Below are positions 12,115-23,454 of a stretch of DNA of 64,000 nt, piece by piece. The translations under genes and the position numbers were made by a program. The notes beneath the pieces are model-generated. The model was given only the letters and a program-made list of their open reading frames with translations. It was not told the DNA's origin and did no database searches. Numbering within the stretch: position 1 is the stretch's first letter; each line of letters begins with the position of its first letter. The DNA comes from Eutypa lata (taxonomy: Eukaryota; Ascomycota; Sordariomycetes; Xylariales; Diatrypaceae): assembly GCA_022661535.1 (NCBI GenBank), contig JAKULF010000003.1:2852001-2916000 (forward strand). The letters run 5' to 3'.

Positions 12115-14666
12115 TACAAAGCAGTGGAGAAGCAGAGGGTCGACATGGGGTTTCTTTTCTTTCCTTTCCTTGATTCAGCAGCATTTGTGATACCCTGGTT
12201 GTCGGTTTAAATGGAAGGAAGAGCTGGTCTCTGCCAGTGGGAGTCCGGTTCCAATAGACGTAGCAATACTAAGGAGGGATGCGATTTGTTTTCTGGTATC
12301 TCCTTCATGTTCAAAGGTATGAAACTGGCGTAATAGGGTGGGTGTACGGATAAGGCGAGGAGTTTGTCGACTCCATTAGCGAGCTGATTTGTCATTATCC
12401 TTAACGCAAGCGAGGCCGAAGGAATGCAGCGTAGCAGACATTCCTCACAGGGTGTACACAAATGCAACGAATATCTATCTATGCAGTCGGTCTGTAGAGA
12501 ATTGCAAGCAAGTTATTGATAGATAAGAAAGCTGAGGCTAGACATATATGAAAGCAGTTCGTGTGGTCTTGGCAGCCTTGATGACTTTGAGCAACATTTG
12601 AATTTGAAAATTTTGAAGTCATCTAAACGTGGGGGTTTGGACCCCTGGAAACATCCCTGGAAACACCCCCTTGGAATATTTCTAGAACATCGAAAGTCTT
12701 GTCCAGATTCAAATTGTTGATCCGATGCAAGGTACCTACATACCTACCGAATGTTGAGAAAGTTTTACGTACTTGACAAGCGGGATTGACTAATCGCAAG
12801 CCTTACGAGCGGATAGCTGTTAGTCATAGAAAAGCTTTAATGGTGACGGACCCTTGGGATTATGCCATACGATAACTAATTGCTACCATCTCGAAGCGCG
12901 CAAAAGGAGGCTGCCAAACATATAAATAGGGGGCCAAACCGTCGTGTCTTTTCGTGGTGATTGCTTTACCCTTCTAGAAGCAAATACATGCATACATACA
13001 TTCGAGCTTCTATACGGGAGAGCCAACTCGACAAAGATACCTAGATAGCAGTGCGCTAGGGATCTGCGCTAACTGCCAAGACGCTATCTCGTCAATGAAT
13101 GAGAAATCAATCGAGCTCTGATTGGATGGTATAGAGGAAAGATAAGAAAAGGCCGCCTGGTTCCCCACGAGCGTCTCGCAATTTCTTTTCCGTCTTTTCC
13201 CAAGGTTTAATAATTCCGCAGTTTGCTGACTTTGCCTTAGTTACCAGGTTCAGCCCGAAAGGGAAAGAAGTCGAAAAAAGACAAGAGAAAAGAAGAAAAT
13301 AAGCCAATGGCTGTTTTGAAAAGTCAGGGTGGCTGTTAGCAGCCTCATCCCATGTATGTACATACGAACAGAAAAGTAGGTACTTACTCGAGATTTGACT
13401 ACACCAACCCATTGTGTTGCGAAGAGGCGAACGTCACGAGCTTTTCACACATTTGGAATCAGCCCACACTCTTCTGATGATGATCTTTTCTCTCGGTCCC
13501 GTGGTGTTGAAAGAAAGAAAAAGGTTTCATTTTACATGCAACGGGCGCTTCCAAAGCAGTCAGGTCAACACGCGGCGGGTCTATACTTTGTGCTAGCGAC
13601 GGGCTTCATAGACTACCTATTCACGAGTGTCTTTTCCCAGGTTATGGAATTGTTACTAAAAGCGCTTGGATCAGGAAATCAAGAAGATCTTATTATTTGC
13701 TGGAAGGTAGTTATGTACGTATGTACATAGGTAAGTTAGCAGGTTAGGTAGGTACTAGCCTGACATCATACAAGCAACGAACGGCGGCGAGCCGACCCCG
13801 GTGCCCCAGCAAGCCAAGTATGTAAACTAACCCACGCCCTTGAACTCACCTGGAGGGATTTTGGACCACGAAAATTGTTAAGGTGGTACTTCTCATCCCG
13901 ACAGATCTTAATTGCCTACCTGCGTTTTTCTTGGTAATTAGAATTTTTGTGTCGATCCTAGGACCAATTGCCTTCATTCATTGGGCGCTATTTTCGAGGG
14001 TTCACGAAGCAGCAACAGAATGCAAAGTAAATCTCCCAAGACCTTTTTTTTTCATTCCAAATTATATAATATACTATGTCACCCTCGGCCGTATCAACTA
14101 CCTAATGTAGATAGAAAGTCAAAAAAATTATGTCGTACCTGCAGGTATGTACTCTAGGTATGACAGGAAGGATCTAGTTATATACCTACCTACCTAGTAG
14201 TTACTAGTTATACCATCCGATGGTTTCAACGTCCGAGAAAGATGGTGTTGCGCACATGGAGATCAGGCTGCATCGACGTTTTGAAATGTAGTCGTCACTC
14301 CGATCGCCGCTGGGGCTTAACTACTACTATGTACCTATGTATGTATGTAGTTATGCCCCATGTTCAATGCCCATGTCCATTGTTCAGTCGTTTCCGAGAA
14401 TACGTACGCCGTCTTATCGAGATTTGGTAGTGGCGTCTATTCGCTGGAGGAATAGCGGTTGCAAATGGTTTCTCGAACTCTGGACAAATAGTTGCGTAAC
14501 AGATTCAAGGCTGCCACGCGACCGTCGCGCACTAGAAGGGATTCGAGCCTCGTTTCGTCCCAAAGGGGCTTGAGGGGGGAGACCTAAAATATCCACTCTA
14601 AACCTCATACATTTTTATAATAGTAGATCTACATATCCAGGGTCCTTTTTTTCATGGACCGTGCAT

Positions 14667-15292
14667 TGATAAGGTTTTCTTAATAATTTGATGTGATTTC
14701 GATTCATCAATGCCCACATGTAAATTCGCTGTTACACCCACCACCACCAATTAATTGTATGAACTACTTGCGCCTCAGTTCAACCTAATACTTTCCAAAT
14801 ACCGAACTGGAGGGATTCCCGTGCTCCTGGGTAATGTGGGGTTGATGCGACACAACATGTCAGCAATGTATGAATTTCAAATGCCTTTCGGGGCCGATCC
14901 TGCCCTCGATAAGATTCTTGATCGATGGGGGATGGGGTTACAACTTGCATACATGCATAGTGTATAGACAGCTTTGAGCTTGTTTCTTTTGCTTGACTTT
15001 TTAGCGTCTACGGTTTTCTCCGGGTATGGCTCATGCCTGCTCATGCCTGCTCATGCCTGCTCATGCCTGCTCATGCCTGCTCATGCCTGCTCATGCCTGC
15101 TCATGCCTGCTCATGCCTCTTATTTAGTGTTATAAACTCCTTGTTAGTCTCTGTGGGGCCGATCTCTGTGTATCTTTCTAACATGACCTTTGGGCCCCAT
15201 CCGCTCCTCCGTCTACTCCGTGCACTCCCGCGCCAACCCACAGCGCCCTCGCCTGGGCAGCACAGCCGTGAGAGGGTATGATTGGTGATAAG
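14667..15292 (+). promoter_or_regulatory. GATAAG motifs upstream of ammonium transporter
   Basis: Three plus-strand HGATAR matches precede the transporter: TGATAAG at 14667-14673, CGATAAG at 14907-14913 and TGATAAG at 15286-15292, the last about 350 bp before the ATG. GATA factors of the AreA/NIT2 type activate ammonium permease genes under nitrogen limitation in filamentous fungi. The motif is short and also occurs by chance, so the assignment rests on context. Confidence 0.35.
15031..15118. repeat. 10-bp tandem repeat (TCATGCCTGC)
   Basis: Eight perfect head-to-tail copies of TCATGCCTGC, plus a ninth partial copy, in the ammonium transporter upstream region about 520 bp before the start codon. 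The copies are identical, which suggests a recent or actively turning-over minisatellite. Confidence 0.95.
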
Positions 15293-15641
15293 GTTCGCGC
15301 TGCTCCCAAATCTGGCTCGCTAACCCACAGGGGTGGGTAAAGTCTAACTGGGACCCTCCGATGCCTGGACTTCGATGTCAGCATGCCTACTACTGCTAGG
15401 ATACATATATAATACTCGTACAAGTCCCGTGGCGAGGGTCGGGAACGAGTCAGCTGTTGATCGTTAGTTGAAGCAATTCGACTCGTCTTTCTCATTCTCC
15501 CTCTCTCCTCCTCTTCTCTTCAGTAGACGACGGTATCCTCGCTCTGCGACAACTCATAGAGATCCCCTACAGACTACAAATCGTCTACCAGCTTGAGAGG
15601 CAAGGAATTCGTCACCAATTACCCTTTTGCCATCGACGAAA

Positions 15642-17454
15642 ATGTCGTACTCGTGGGTGGGTGCGCCTACCGAGTTCAATGGGACAGACCCGGAATATGG
15701 TGGTGATTCAGGTATGTTTCTATCTACCTTTCGTCGTAACATACACCTCGACGACAATGGCTCTGTTGCGTTGTCTTGAGAGCAAACCTCTAATGTTAAG
15801 ACTTTTTCCTGCAGAAATCGAGAACCTGAACCAATGGTACCAGTCCGGCGACCAGGCCTATATCCTTGTCTCGGCCTGCATGGTCCTGATCATGATCCCG
15901 GGCATCGCGTTCCTCTACTCCGGCTTGTCTCGAAGAAAGTCCGCCTTGTCGCTTATATGGGTTGTCATGATGTCCTTCAGCGTCGTCATCTTCCAGTGGT
16001 ATTTTTGGGGGTATTCTCTGGCCTTCAGCAGCACTGCCACCAACGGCTTCATCGGCGATTTACACCACTTCGGTCTCCTTAACACGCTCGCCGTGCCTTC
16101 GCCGGGCTCTGCGCTCATCCCCGAACTGCTCTACTCCTTTTACCAGGTAAGATTCAACCCGTCAGGTGATCGGATTGCCTCAAAGTCAAGGGTCCACTGG
16201 CTAGTAGTCTAGGAGCTGACTTGGATTTTTCTAGATGATGTTCTGCGGTGTGACAGCCGCTCTCGTCATTGGTGCGGTGGCAGAACGTGGTCGCGTGCTC
16301 CCGGCCATGGTCTTCGTTTTCTTCTGGGCTACTCTCGTCTACTGCCCCCTCGCCTGTTGGGTCTGGAACGTCAATGGGTGGGCGTACAACTATGGTGTCT
16401 TGGACTATGCTGGAGGTGGTCCCGTCGAGATTGGCTCCGGTCTGTCTGCGCTCGCCTATTCGTGGGTTCTTGGCCGTCGACATGAGAAGATGATGCTCAA
16501 CTTCCGACCGCATAACGTTTCTCTCGTCACCCTCGGCACCATCCTTCTGTGGTTCGGCTGGCTTGGTTTCAACGGTGGTTCCGCATTCGGCGCAAACCTT
16601 CGAGCCACCGTCGCAAACTGGAACTCCTGCCTCACTGCCATGTTCGCCGCGATGACCTGGTGTGTGCTTGATTTCCGTCTGGCCAAGAAGTGGTCAATGG
16701 TCGGTTGGTGTTCGGGTACTATTTCCGGACTCGTTGCCGCCACTCCCGCCTCTGGTTTCATCGCTCCGTGGGCTTCTGTCATCCTCGGTGTTGTCACGGG
16801 CATCTGCTGTAACTTTGGCACTAAGGGTAAGTCAATGAGACGGACGAACAATGGCAAAAGAGAAAATCGCTAACCTATTTCTCTATAGTCAAGTTCCTGG
16901 TTAAGATCGACGATTCGCTCGACGTCTTCGCCGAACACGGTATTGGTGGTATTGTTGGCTTGCTATTCAACGCCCTTTTCGGCTCGAGCTATATCATTGG
17001 TCTCGATGGCGTCAACAACGGGTTGGTCGGAGGCTGGCCCGACCACCACTATGAGCAGCTCTACATCCAGATCGCTTATATCTGCGCCACGTCCGCTTAC
17101 AGCTTCGTCATGTCGGCCATCATTGCCAAGCTGATCGACATAATCCCCGGCATGCACCTCCGCGCCAGCGAGGAAGCCGAGCTCCTCGGTATGGACGATG
17201 ACCAGCTCGGCGAGTTCGCCTACGACTACGTTGAGGTTCGCCGCGACTTCCTCGCGTGGACCCCGGCCAAGGAGGACCCGCATTCGGACGGTCACCGGAT
17301 CATCCCCCAGCATGGCATCGAGGAGTACCAGAACATGGCCAATACCAACGGCCAGGTCCTACAAGCCGAGCAGGAGAAGATCGGGGCCTCGGTGCGGGCA
17401 CCGGCGAAGCAAGAGGCTGCCGAAGACGCTGCCTCCGCCTCTGCATCTAACTGA
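15642..17454 (+). CDS. mep: Ammonium transporter, Mep1/Mep3 type
   Basis: Four exons, 15642-15711, 15815-16146, 16235-16826 and 16889-17454, encode 519 residues. This is an integral plasma-membrane Amt/Mep/Rh protein that takes up ammonium. Family marks include GIAFLYSGLSRRKSALSLI, FYQMMFCGVTAALVIGAVAE, WNVNGWAYNYGVLDYAGGGP and the C-terminal FAEHGIGGIVGLL. In GGPVEIGSG, Glu199 occupies the first twin-His position, while the second His (348) is kept. Yeast Mep1 and Mep3 also carry Glu there, whereas Mep2 and bacterial AmtB have His. That places this protein with the Mep1/Mep3 class rather than the Mep2 sensor class. The cytosolic tail is long, acidic then Ala-rich. Donors are GTATGT, GTAAGA and GTAAGT. 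Upstream GATAAG motifs fit nitrogen control. Confidence 0.93.
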
Positions 17455-20427
17455 TTTACTTAGACTGTTGTATCGTGTCGTATGTATCAAAAGAACATAT
17501 AGGGTCAAGTTATACCTCTATTTTTTGTATATGTGTTGTTAGTCGCTTTTTAAAAAAGGGGGGAGGAACAAGTAAACAAGCAAGCGGATTAAATACCCAT
17601 TCGTTGAAATCTGAGGGAAAGGATAGAGCGCTGGAAAATATGGGGACTCTATGTGGGGGGACTGGGTCGGTCGACGATTTCGATCTGGGATTTTTTTTTC
17701 TCTTTTGTTTTCTACAACAGAAGGATATCAAGCGCTGGAGTTTACGGATATGTCTTACCAATGATTCCAATAGAGCAGCTGTTTCATCTGATCGTCTCGA
17801 AATGTCTCATGGGCTTTAAAAATACTTTGTGAAAATTGATAGGACTGTTGTTAAATATTACAATATGGGGTTGGTATTAGATTCAAGTACAAACAGGCTT
17901 TCATGTATTTTCTATAAGTGAATATTTTCGCTAGACGGGGGAGGGGGGTTGTAAGCTACACTGTACGTAGAGTAGAGGGTTGCTTGGAAAGCTTCGCTAT
18001 ATCCACAAAAAGAATAAGGCGGGGGATGGCTACAAAAGCTTCTAAGTTGAATAGAACGAAATCACCTCCAGTTAATTTCATGCCGACAGCCTTTCCAGAC
18101 ATCTCATCAAATGCTACAGACGTTCCACGTATCGAGCACTGGATCTTTGATCCGGGTTCCCGTCGTTGCAGGCCTGTACAGGCAACGTCTCAACCAATCT
18201 ATCTCGTCAAGAAGTTTAAGGAGTATTAACTATGATCTAAAGGTCGAGAATAAACCAAAGGTGGATAAGTCTGAATAATAATACATATCATAGTGACTAG
18301 TTGGTGCTGTATTGGAATAGTTGTGATTATGCGAATTGTACTTTTGGAAGTGAACGATACTGCTGCTCACTAGGTAGTCTCCATGTCTTCGTTAGCTGGT
18401 TATAACGAGGCCATAGTTGCACTGTGACGGAATTGCGGAAGTTACGGTACTGTCTTTGGGAGTTAGACTGGCCTGCTGGCTCTCGAAAGGAAGAGAGGGG
18501 AGGGAAGGACACCGGGTATTATTTTGATTGTCATTTCCAAGGGGACCTTTCTAAACGTACATCCGGAAGGCTCAGTATAGAGAATGTGTTGCGGCCTTGG
18601 GAAGCCATGAGCCACCAGTTAGGTTCGTAAGAGAGTTTAGGTATCATCTAGGGCTTCTGCGTCACTAGTTCCAAGCGTTGCACTTTTCTGTTCGCCGGAA
18701 TACAGCCATCACTTCCAACGGCAGATCTCCTGCAACCGGTTCTACATTAGCTAGCCCCTCTACAACAACAAAAACAATTAGCGTGCTCGCGAGTGGCAGG
18801 GCGCAAGAGTTACGGGGAGGCATGATCCTGGTGGTTGTGTGTGTCAGTTCACATCTCGCCTCTTCCTATTCCGATGTTTTCTCTCCAACATTCTTTGTCG
18901 TGTCGTTGTTCCTCCAACCCACTCGTGCTGTTGTGGCTACCCGAGACCCGCTATCCCGCAGTTCTTTCACGACGGTGCTGACCGGAAGTGATATTCTCCT
19001 TGCTTGGTGTGTCGTTAAAAGATCGAAAGATCAGCTACAATCACGCCATTAATGGCACACCAAGGACTATCCGAGGGAACTACCTTCTTTTTCGTCTTCT
19101 CACCATTATATTGTTCTTTGTATATTCGACGGTCCAAATTCTTCTAGCCTCGTTAGGAGAAGTAGGTTGATTTCGTGAACTTGGGAAGCGATGGGGTAAG
19201 GAAAGGCGGATGGCTGGTTGTTGGTCGACTATGGAATACATGTCTGTCGGTAGATATCGCAAGGTGGTGGGCTTCGATGATTTGTCCGTGTTGTATTTCG
19301 AGTAACAATGGTCTTGTTTACTGTATCTCTCCCTACATTGTTTGTCGGCAGTTGATGTCGTATTCGAACAGGTGGGATAATGGAGGTGGCAATCGTATCA
19401 TCTTCTATATGAAGGATTTTGTAGAATGTAGGCAGAGAATATCCATTTCGTGGAATATATTAGGTTCGTAGACGATAGATATCACAAGTTGAGTTTAGTT
19501 GAAATGTAATGAGAAGAGTATTATGAGCGTCCACGAAAAGTTCATGTGTAGTTATGGAAGGAAGCTGGTTCGTGACAAGTGATCATCCGCAATAACGTCC
19601 GTTTTTTTATTCTTCGATACTAGTTGTTCCTATCGTATTGAAGCAGAATTCAATCAGTGGTAAATTGCTCTTTCAATTTTATATCCTTTGATGCCTAGAG
19701 TTACCACATTCTTTTCGCAAGAGCAAGGATAAACACCATTATAAGTAGTCATGTAGTTGCCAACCTTTGTTCTTAGACCAACAAACCTCACAAACTCAAC
19801 AACAAAAAGTTCGAAACTTGGAAGAATGCCCTGAAGTATGTAGGCTCGACGTATGTCATAAATATAGTTACTAAAGACCTATGACTTTCATAAGGAACCT
19901 AGTAAGTCCAGGATGTTATTGACATGGTTGTAACGCGCCAACTGGTAGGAGCACATACATAATAATACGTAATACATACCATGCTAAGCCGGTGGTATCC
20001 TTTTTAAAGGAGGCCGGGCAAAGTTTTGCTAGGTTTTGAGTATACATAACTGCACCTAGATATATGCTAGCATAGTACGTACAAACAACCCTTGACACGC
20101 AATATGTTTAACTGAAGGTAGCAGGCTCCCACTTTGTTTGTAACTAACCTAGAAGATTTCAATTGGGATTTTTCAACCAAAAATTAAAGGGCCCTTGAGT
20201 ATCCTCGGCCATCCCGTAGAAGAACCAGGGACTGGGCTAAAGAAAGGGGGAGGATGTGGGTTGGCAACGTAACCACAGCCGCATGAGCGTGGCACAACTA
20301 GGCCCTGCACACTCGCCCGGGCCAAGCATAAGTCCTGGGCAAGGGTATTCTTGAAGCAAAGTACGAAGTAATCATACGATGTTATACTACAAGTACGAAA
20401 GAGCTAAAAACACAACACTATAGTTAG
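17455..20427. other. Intergenic region
   Basis: No gene supported. The first few hundred bases are probably the transporter 3' UTR. Frames at 17918-18229 and 18678-19052 open with GTG and TTG and show no domain. A short imperfect inverted repeat (CTTGGTGTG paired with CACACCAAG) spans about 19003-19064. Confidence 0.45.
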
Positions 20428-21400
20428 TTAATTACTACAAAGGTAGTTAATAACTCCCAACAGCCAGTATGAATTCTGAACGAATTTCCATGCCATTTCA
20501 AGAATAGGCAACAAACTAGCAACTGACTGAAATAAATCAGCAGGAATACAGGTCCTCCGAATCCTCCTAGAAAACGCATCAGTTATGTATATAAGACGGC
20601 CCTGAAGTTCTCCTTGACCGCCCGCCGCCGCGCCGCCCGCATCGCCGAGATCCAAGTAATCGCATCCCGAAGGTGCCCCCAACGAATTTGAAATAACTAC
20701 GAGCCGCCGGTGATACGAACTCTCACCGTCCCCCCCCCCCCCCTCCGTGACTACCTCAGACGAGCCGAATTTTCCCGTCGACCTAGCATCGAAACTAGAA
20801 CTGTACCCCGATGCTGTAGACGCCGAAACCGCCCTCTCAGTTTACCCAGGCCATTTATTTGACTATCAGTCAGTAAGTCGGTGGTCAAAAAAAACCAAAA
20901 AAAAAACCATGCGTCCCACCAGAGAAGAAATACGTACATAAAGAGAGAGGGGAGGAGAGAGTAAATAGCAAAGATGAGAATGGACCCGAATGAGCAAAGG
21001 AAAAAAAAAAGGGAAGAAAGAAAGAAACTTACATCCGCAACAATTTCGCGCTCCTCTTGATGATAATTATACTTCGTAATCTGATCCGAGCTATTCCAAG
21101 CCCCAGTGACGACACCCAGCGCATGTTTGCCTTCACAGCCGAACAGGGCCACGTCGCTCGCGATTGGCAGCTATACAGTATTCGGGGCGCGACGATGTAA
21201 GTAGCCTGGGAAGAGTGGATACCTACTTCCTGCAGGATGTGCATCCAGGCGGCGGCTTCGACGATGGTTTCCGCGGTCCTCAGCAATTGCGCGCCAGGTA
21301 GGGTATTGGCGCCGCCGTGTACTCTATCTAGGGCTATCTCGTCGGCGATGAGATTCGAATTCTAGGCTGCGATGAGGGCGGCGTTTGTTTGAGCGGCGGG
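20428..21400 (-). pseudogene. Probable decayed three-exon gene, family unknown
   Basis: Reading the minus strand, three exon-like blocks join in phase. Block A runs from about 21400 to 21227 and includes RTAETIVEAAAWMHILQE. A 56-bp intron at 21171-21226 (GTAGGT...TATAG) follows. Block B, 21033-21170, is open for 46 codons and includes ALFGCEGKHALGVVTGAWN. A second intron, 20863-21032 (GTAAGT...GATAG), leads to block C from 20862 down, which contains LVVISNSLGAPSGCDYLDLG. Block A is interrupted by TAG at 21362-21364 and block C by TAA shortly after its start. Both could come from Gln codons (CAG, CAA) by C-to-T change, as repeat-induced point mutation or simple decay would give. A 14-base C run at 20730-20743 also lies in block C. 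I do not recognise the family. A chance alignment of open frames remains possible. Confidence 0.4.
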
Positions 21401-22303
21401 GGTTCTAAATGGCCAAGCAGTAGTAGGTAGCCGCCGTTGTATGTGGCTTGAGGGTGATGAGGGCGAGGTGTTTCGTGATGCTAGATAGGTATATAGTGCT
21501 GGGTGAAGAGAAGATGTATCTCCAATACGGCGGGAGCAAGGGGTCGAGCTGATTCCCCTTGAGATATAGTAGTATATCTACTCATTTATATTGATTTGGG
21601 TGTAGTTCGGGGACACCGGCGTCTTTGCCACTCCGATCAATGGTGGTCTAGCAATCCGGAGCTGCTGCAACGAGGAGTATTCAACTAGGTCTCGGTTTTC
21701 TAGCTCCTTCATACACACATGCTCTCTTACACATATATTTAGCATAGGTCATATATGAGGGTAAATATCCTCTGCTTCAGTCTCAGCCTCCTAAGGTCTG
21801 GACGAGCCTTTGAGCCTGAACTCCGTGCATCCGCAATATCTGGCATGGGAAGCTAGTAACACGCTCGAACTCTTGTTTGGTTGTAAAGAGATGCTGTGAT
21901 TTGTTCTCTGGAATCTCTTCACGTCTTATACTAACGAGCAGAAATTCCTAGAAGATGGGTCGATCTATATGGGCGACATGGAAGATGTAGATACAGGAGA
22001 TATTTTATTTATCATGAATCTCTGAAGTAACTTACGTATAGGAATAAAGAATATACGAAGAGTTAGAATTAGCAACCTAATGTAACCATATCAACCTCGT
22101 TTAAAATACAACGAATGATGTAAATGTCCGGTCTCTACAACAATTTTTAAAATTGAATGCCTATACCTCCTACAACCGTAGTAGAATGAGGCCACTTTGA
22201 TGTGGTTTACTACCTAAAGCCTACTATTGCTATGATAATAACACGTAGTACTTACTATTCAGGCAAACTCTAGACGATCTTACATACCTCCTCGACCCCC
22301 ATT
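21401..22303. other. Intergenic region downstream of ValRS
   Basis: No gene supported. The right edge holds the ValRS 3' UTR, and the left edge may hold further upstream exons of the decayed gene. Confidence 0.45.
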
Positions 22304-23421
22304 TTACTCCAACTTCAATTCCTCGAACTGCTTGATAGTAGCCTCAAAGCCTTTCGCTTCAGACTCGTAATCCAGTAACCTCTTGCGATCCGCATCTTGA
22401 ATGGATTCCGAAACCTTGGAGAGATAGCCGGTATCCGCGAGCAGCTTTTTCTGCTTCGTGATAGCTGCCTGGGTTTTCTCGAGCTTCTTGTTGGCTTTTG
22501 CGATTTCGTTGTCTAAATCGACGCGGCCCTTGACGCGCAAGAAGACAGCAGCAGAGCTGGAGACGGGGAACGTAACGCAACCACTAGGACGGGCTTCAGA
22601 TCCGGGGAGAATCTCGATGCTGGTCACACCCTTGCCGCTTAGAGACTTGAGCGATTGCATCTGTTCCGTCACAGTCTTGTGGGCTGTTTCGTTGTAGGTT
22701 TGTACGAAGACTAATGAAAGTTGTTAGTAGGGCTTGAATGTGTATGCAAGACAATGTGACTCACCCTGGACTTCATCCTTAAGCGCATATTCTGCCATCA
22801 AGGACCGGGTTCCCTTTGAACACCCCATGACAAGTTCGTAAGCCTCCTCGGCTGCAGGGTTATCTAACTTGGGATCATACGCTGGGTACCGAGCTAGCAT
22901 GATCGTTGGCGTTGTGTCATCGGGACGACGTGGGAGTCGCTGCCACATCTCCTCAGTCAGGTAAGGCCTAGCTCAAAGTCAGCGATCTGCTTTTAACTAT
23001 CGAACAGAAAAAAATCAGAGGTGGTAGATTGCTTACATGAAGGGGTGAATCATCTTCAGAGCATTGTCAAGAGCGGTGTAAAGCGTATCCTTGGCAGATT
23101 GCTGCTCGTGTTCCGCACCGTCCTGAATGATTGCCTTTGAGTTCTCAATGAAGACATCGCAAAGTTGATTGTACCAGTACTGGTAAACGATGAGTGTGGA
23201 TTTTTGGAATTCCCGTTGGGACAAGGCCTCATTGATCTCCTTGGCGGCGGTATTCATCTTGCTGAGAATCCACTTCTCGGCAAGAGTCTCTTTCCCAGTA
23301 AGGGAACCAGTCTTCTGAGGCACGAAACCATCGTCTAATTTTCCAAGCACATACTTGGATGCCTATGACATTATGTGTTAGTAATACTAAGACGGATATA
23401 ATAAATAATCCATGTGACTAT

Positions 23422-23454
<33 letters not shown>

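Larger units (their letters stand above)
12115..15641. other. Intergenic region upstream of the ammonium transporter
   Basis: No gene supported. Frames at 13395-13730 and 14755-14967 show no domain, and the second opens with TTG. The region holds a 10-bp tandem repeat at 15031-15118, several GATAAG motifs and a CT-rich stretch near 15484-15525 just before the transporter, typical of fungal promoters. Confidence 0.5.

Noticed and set aside
14414..14608. tRNA-like B box (GGCTCGAATCC) on the minus strand
   Set aside because: No cloverleaf, acceptor stem or A box could be drawn around it.
18678..19052. 124-codon plus-strand frame after the ammonium transporter
   Set aside because: Opens with TTG, has no recognisable domain, and is not linked to further exons.
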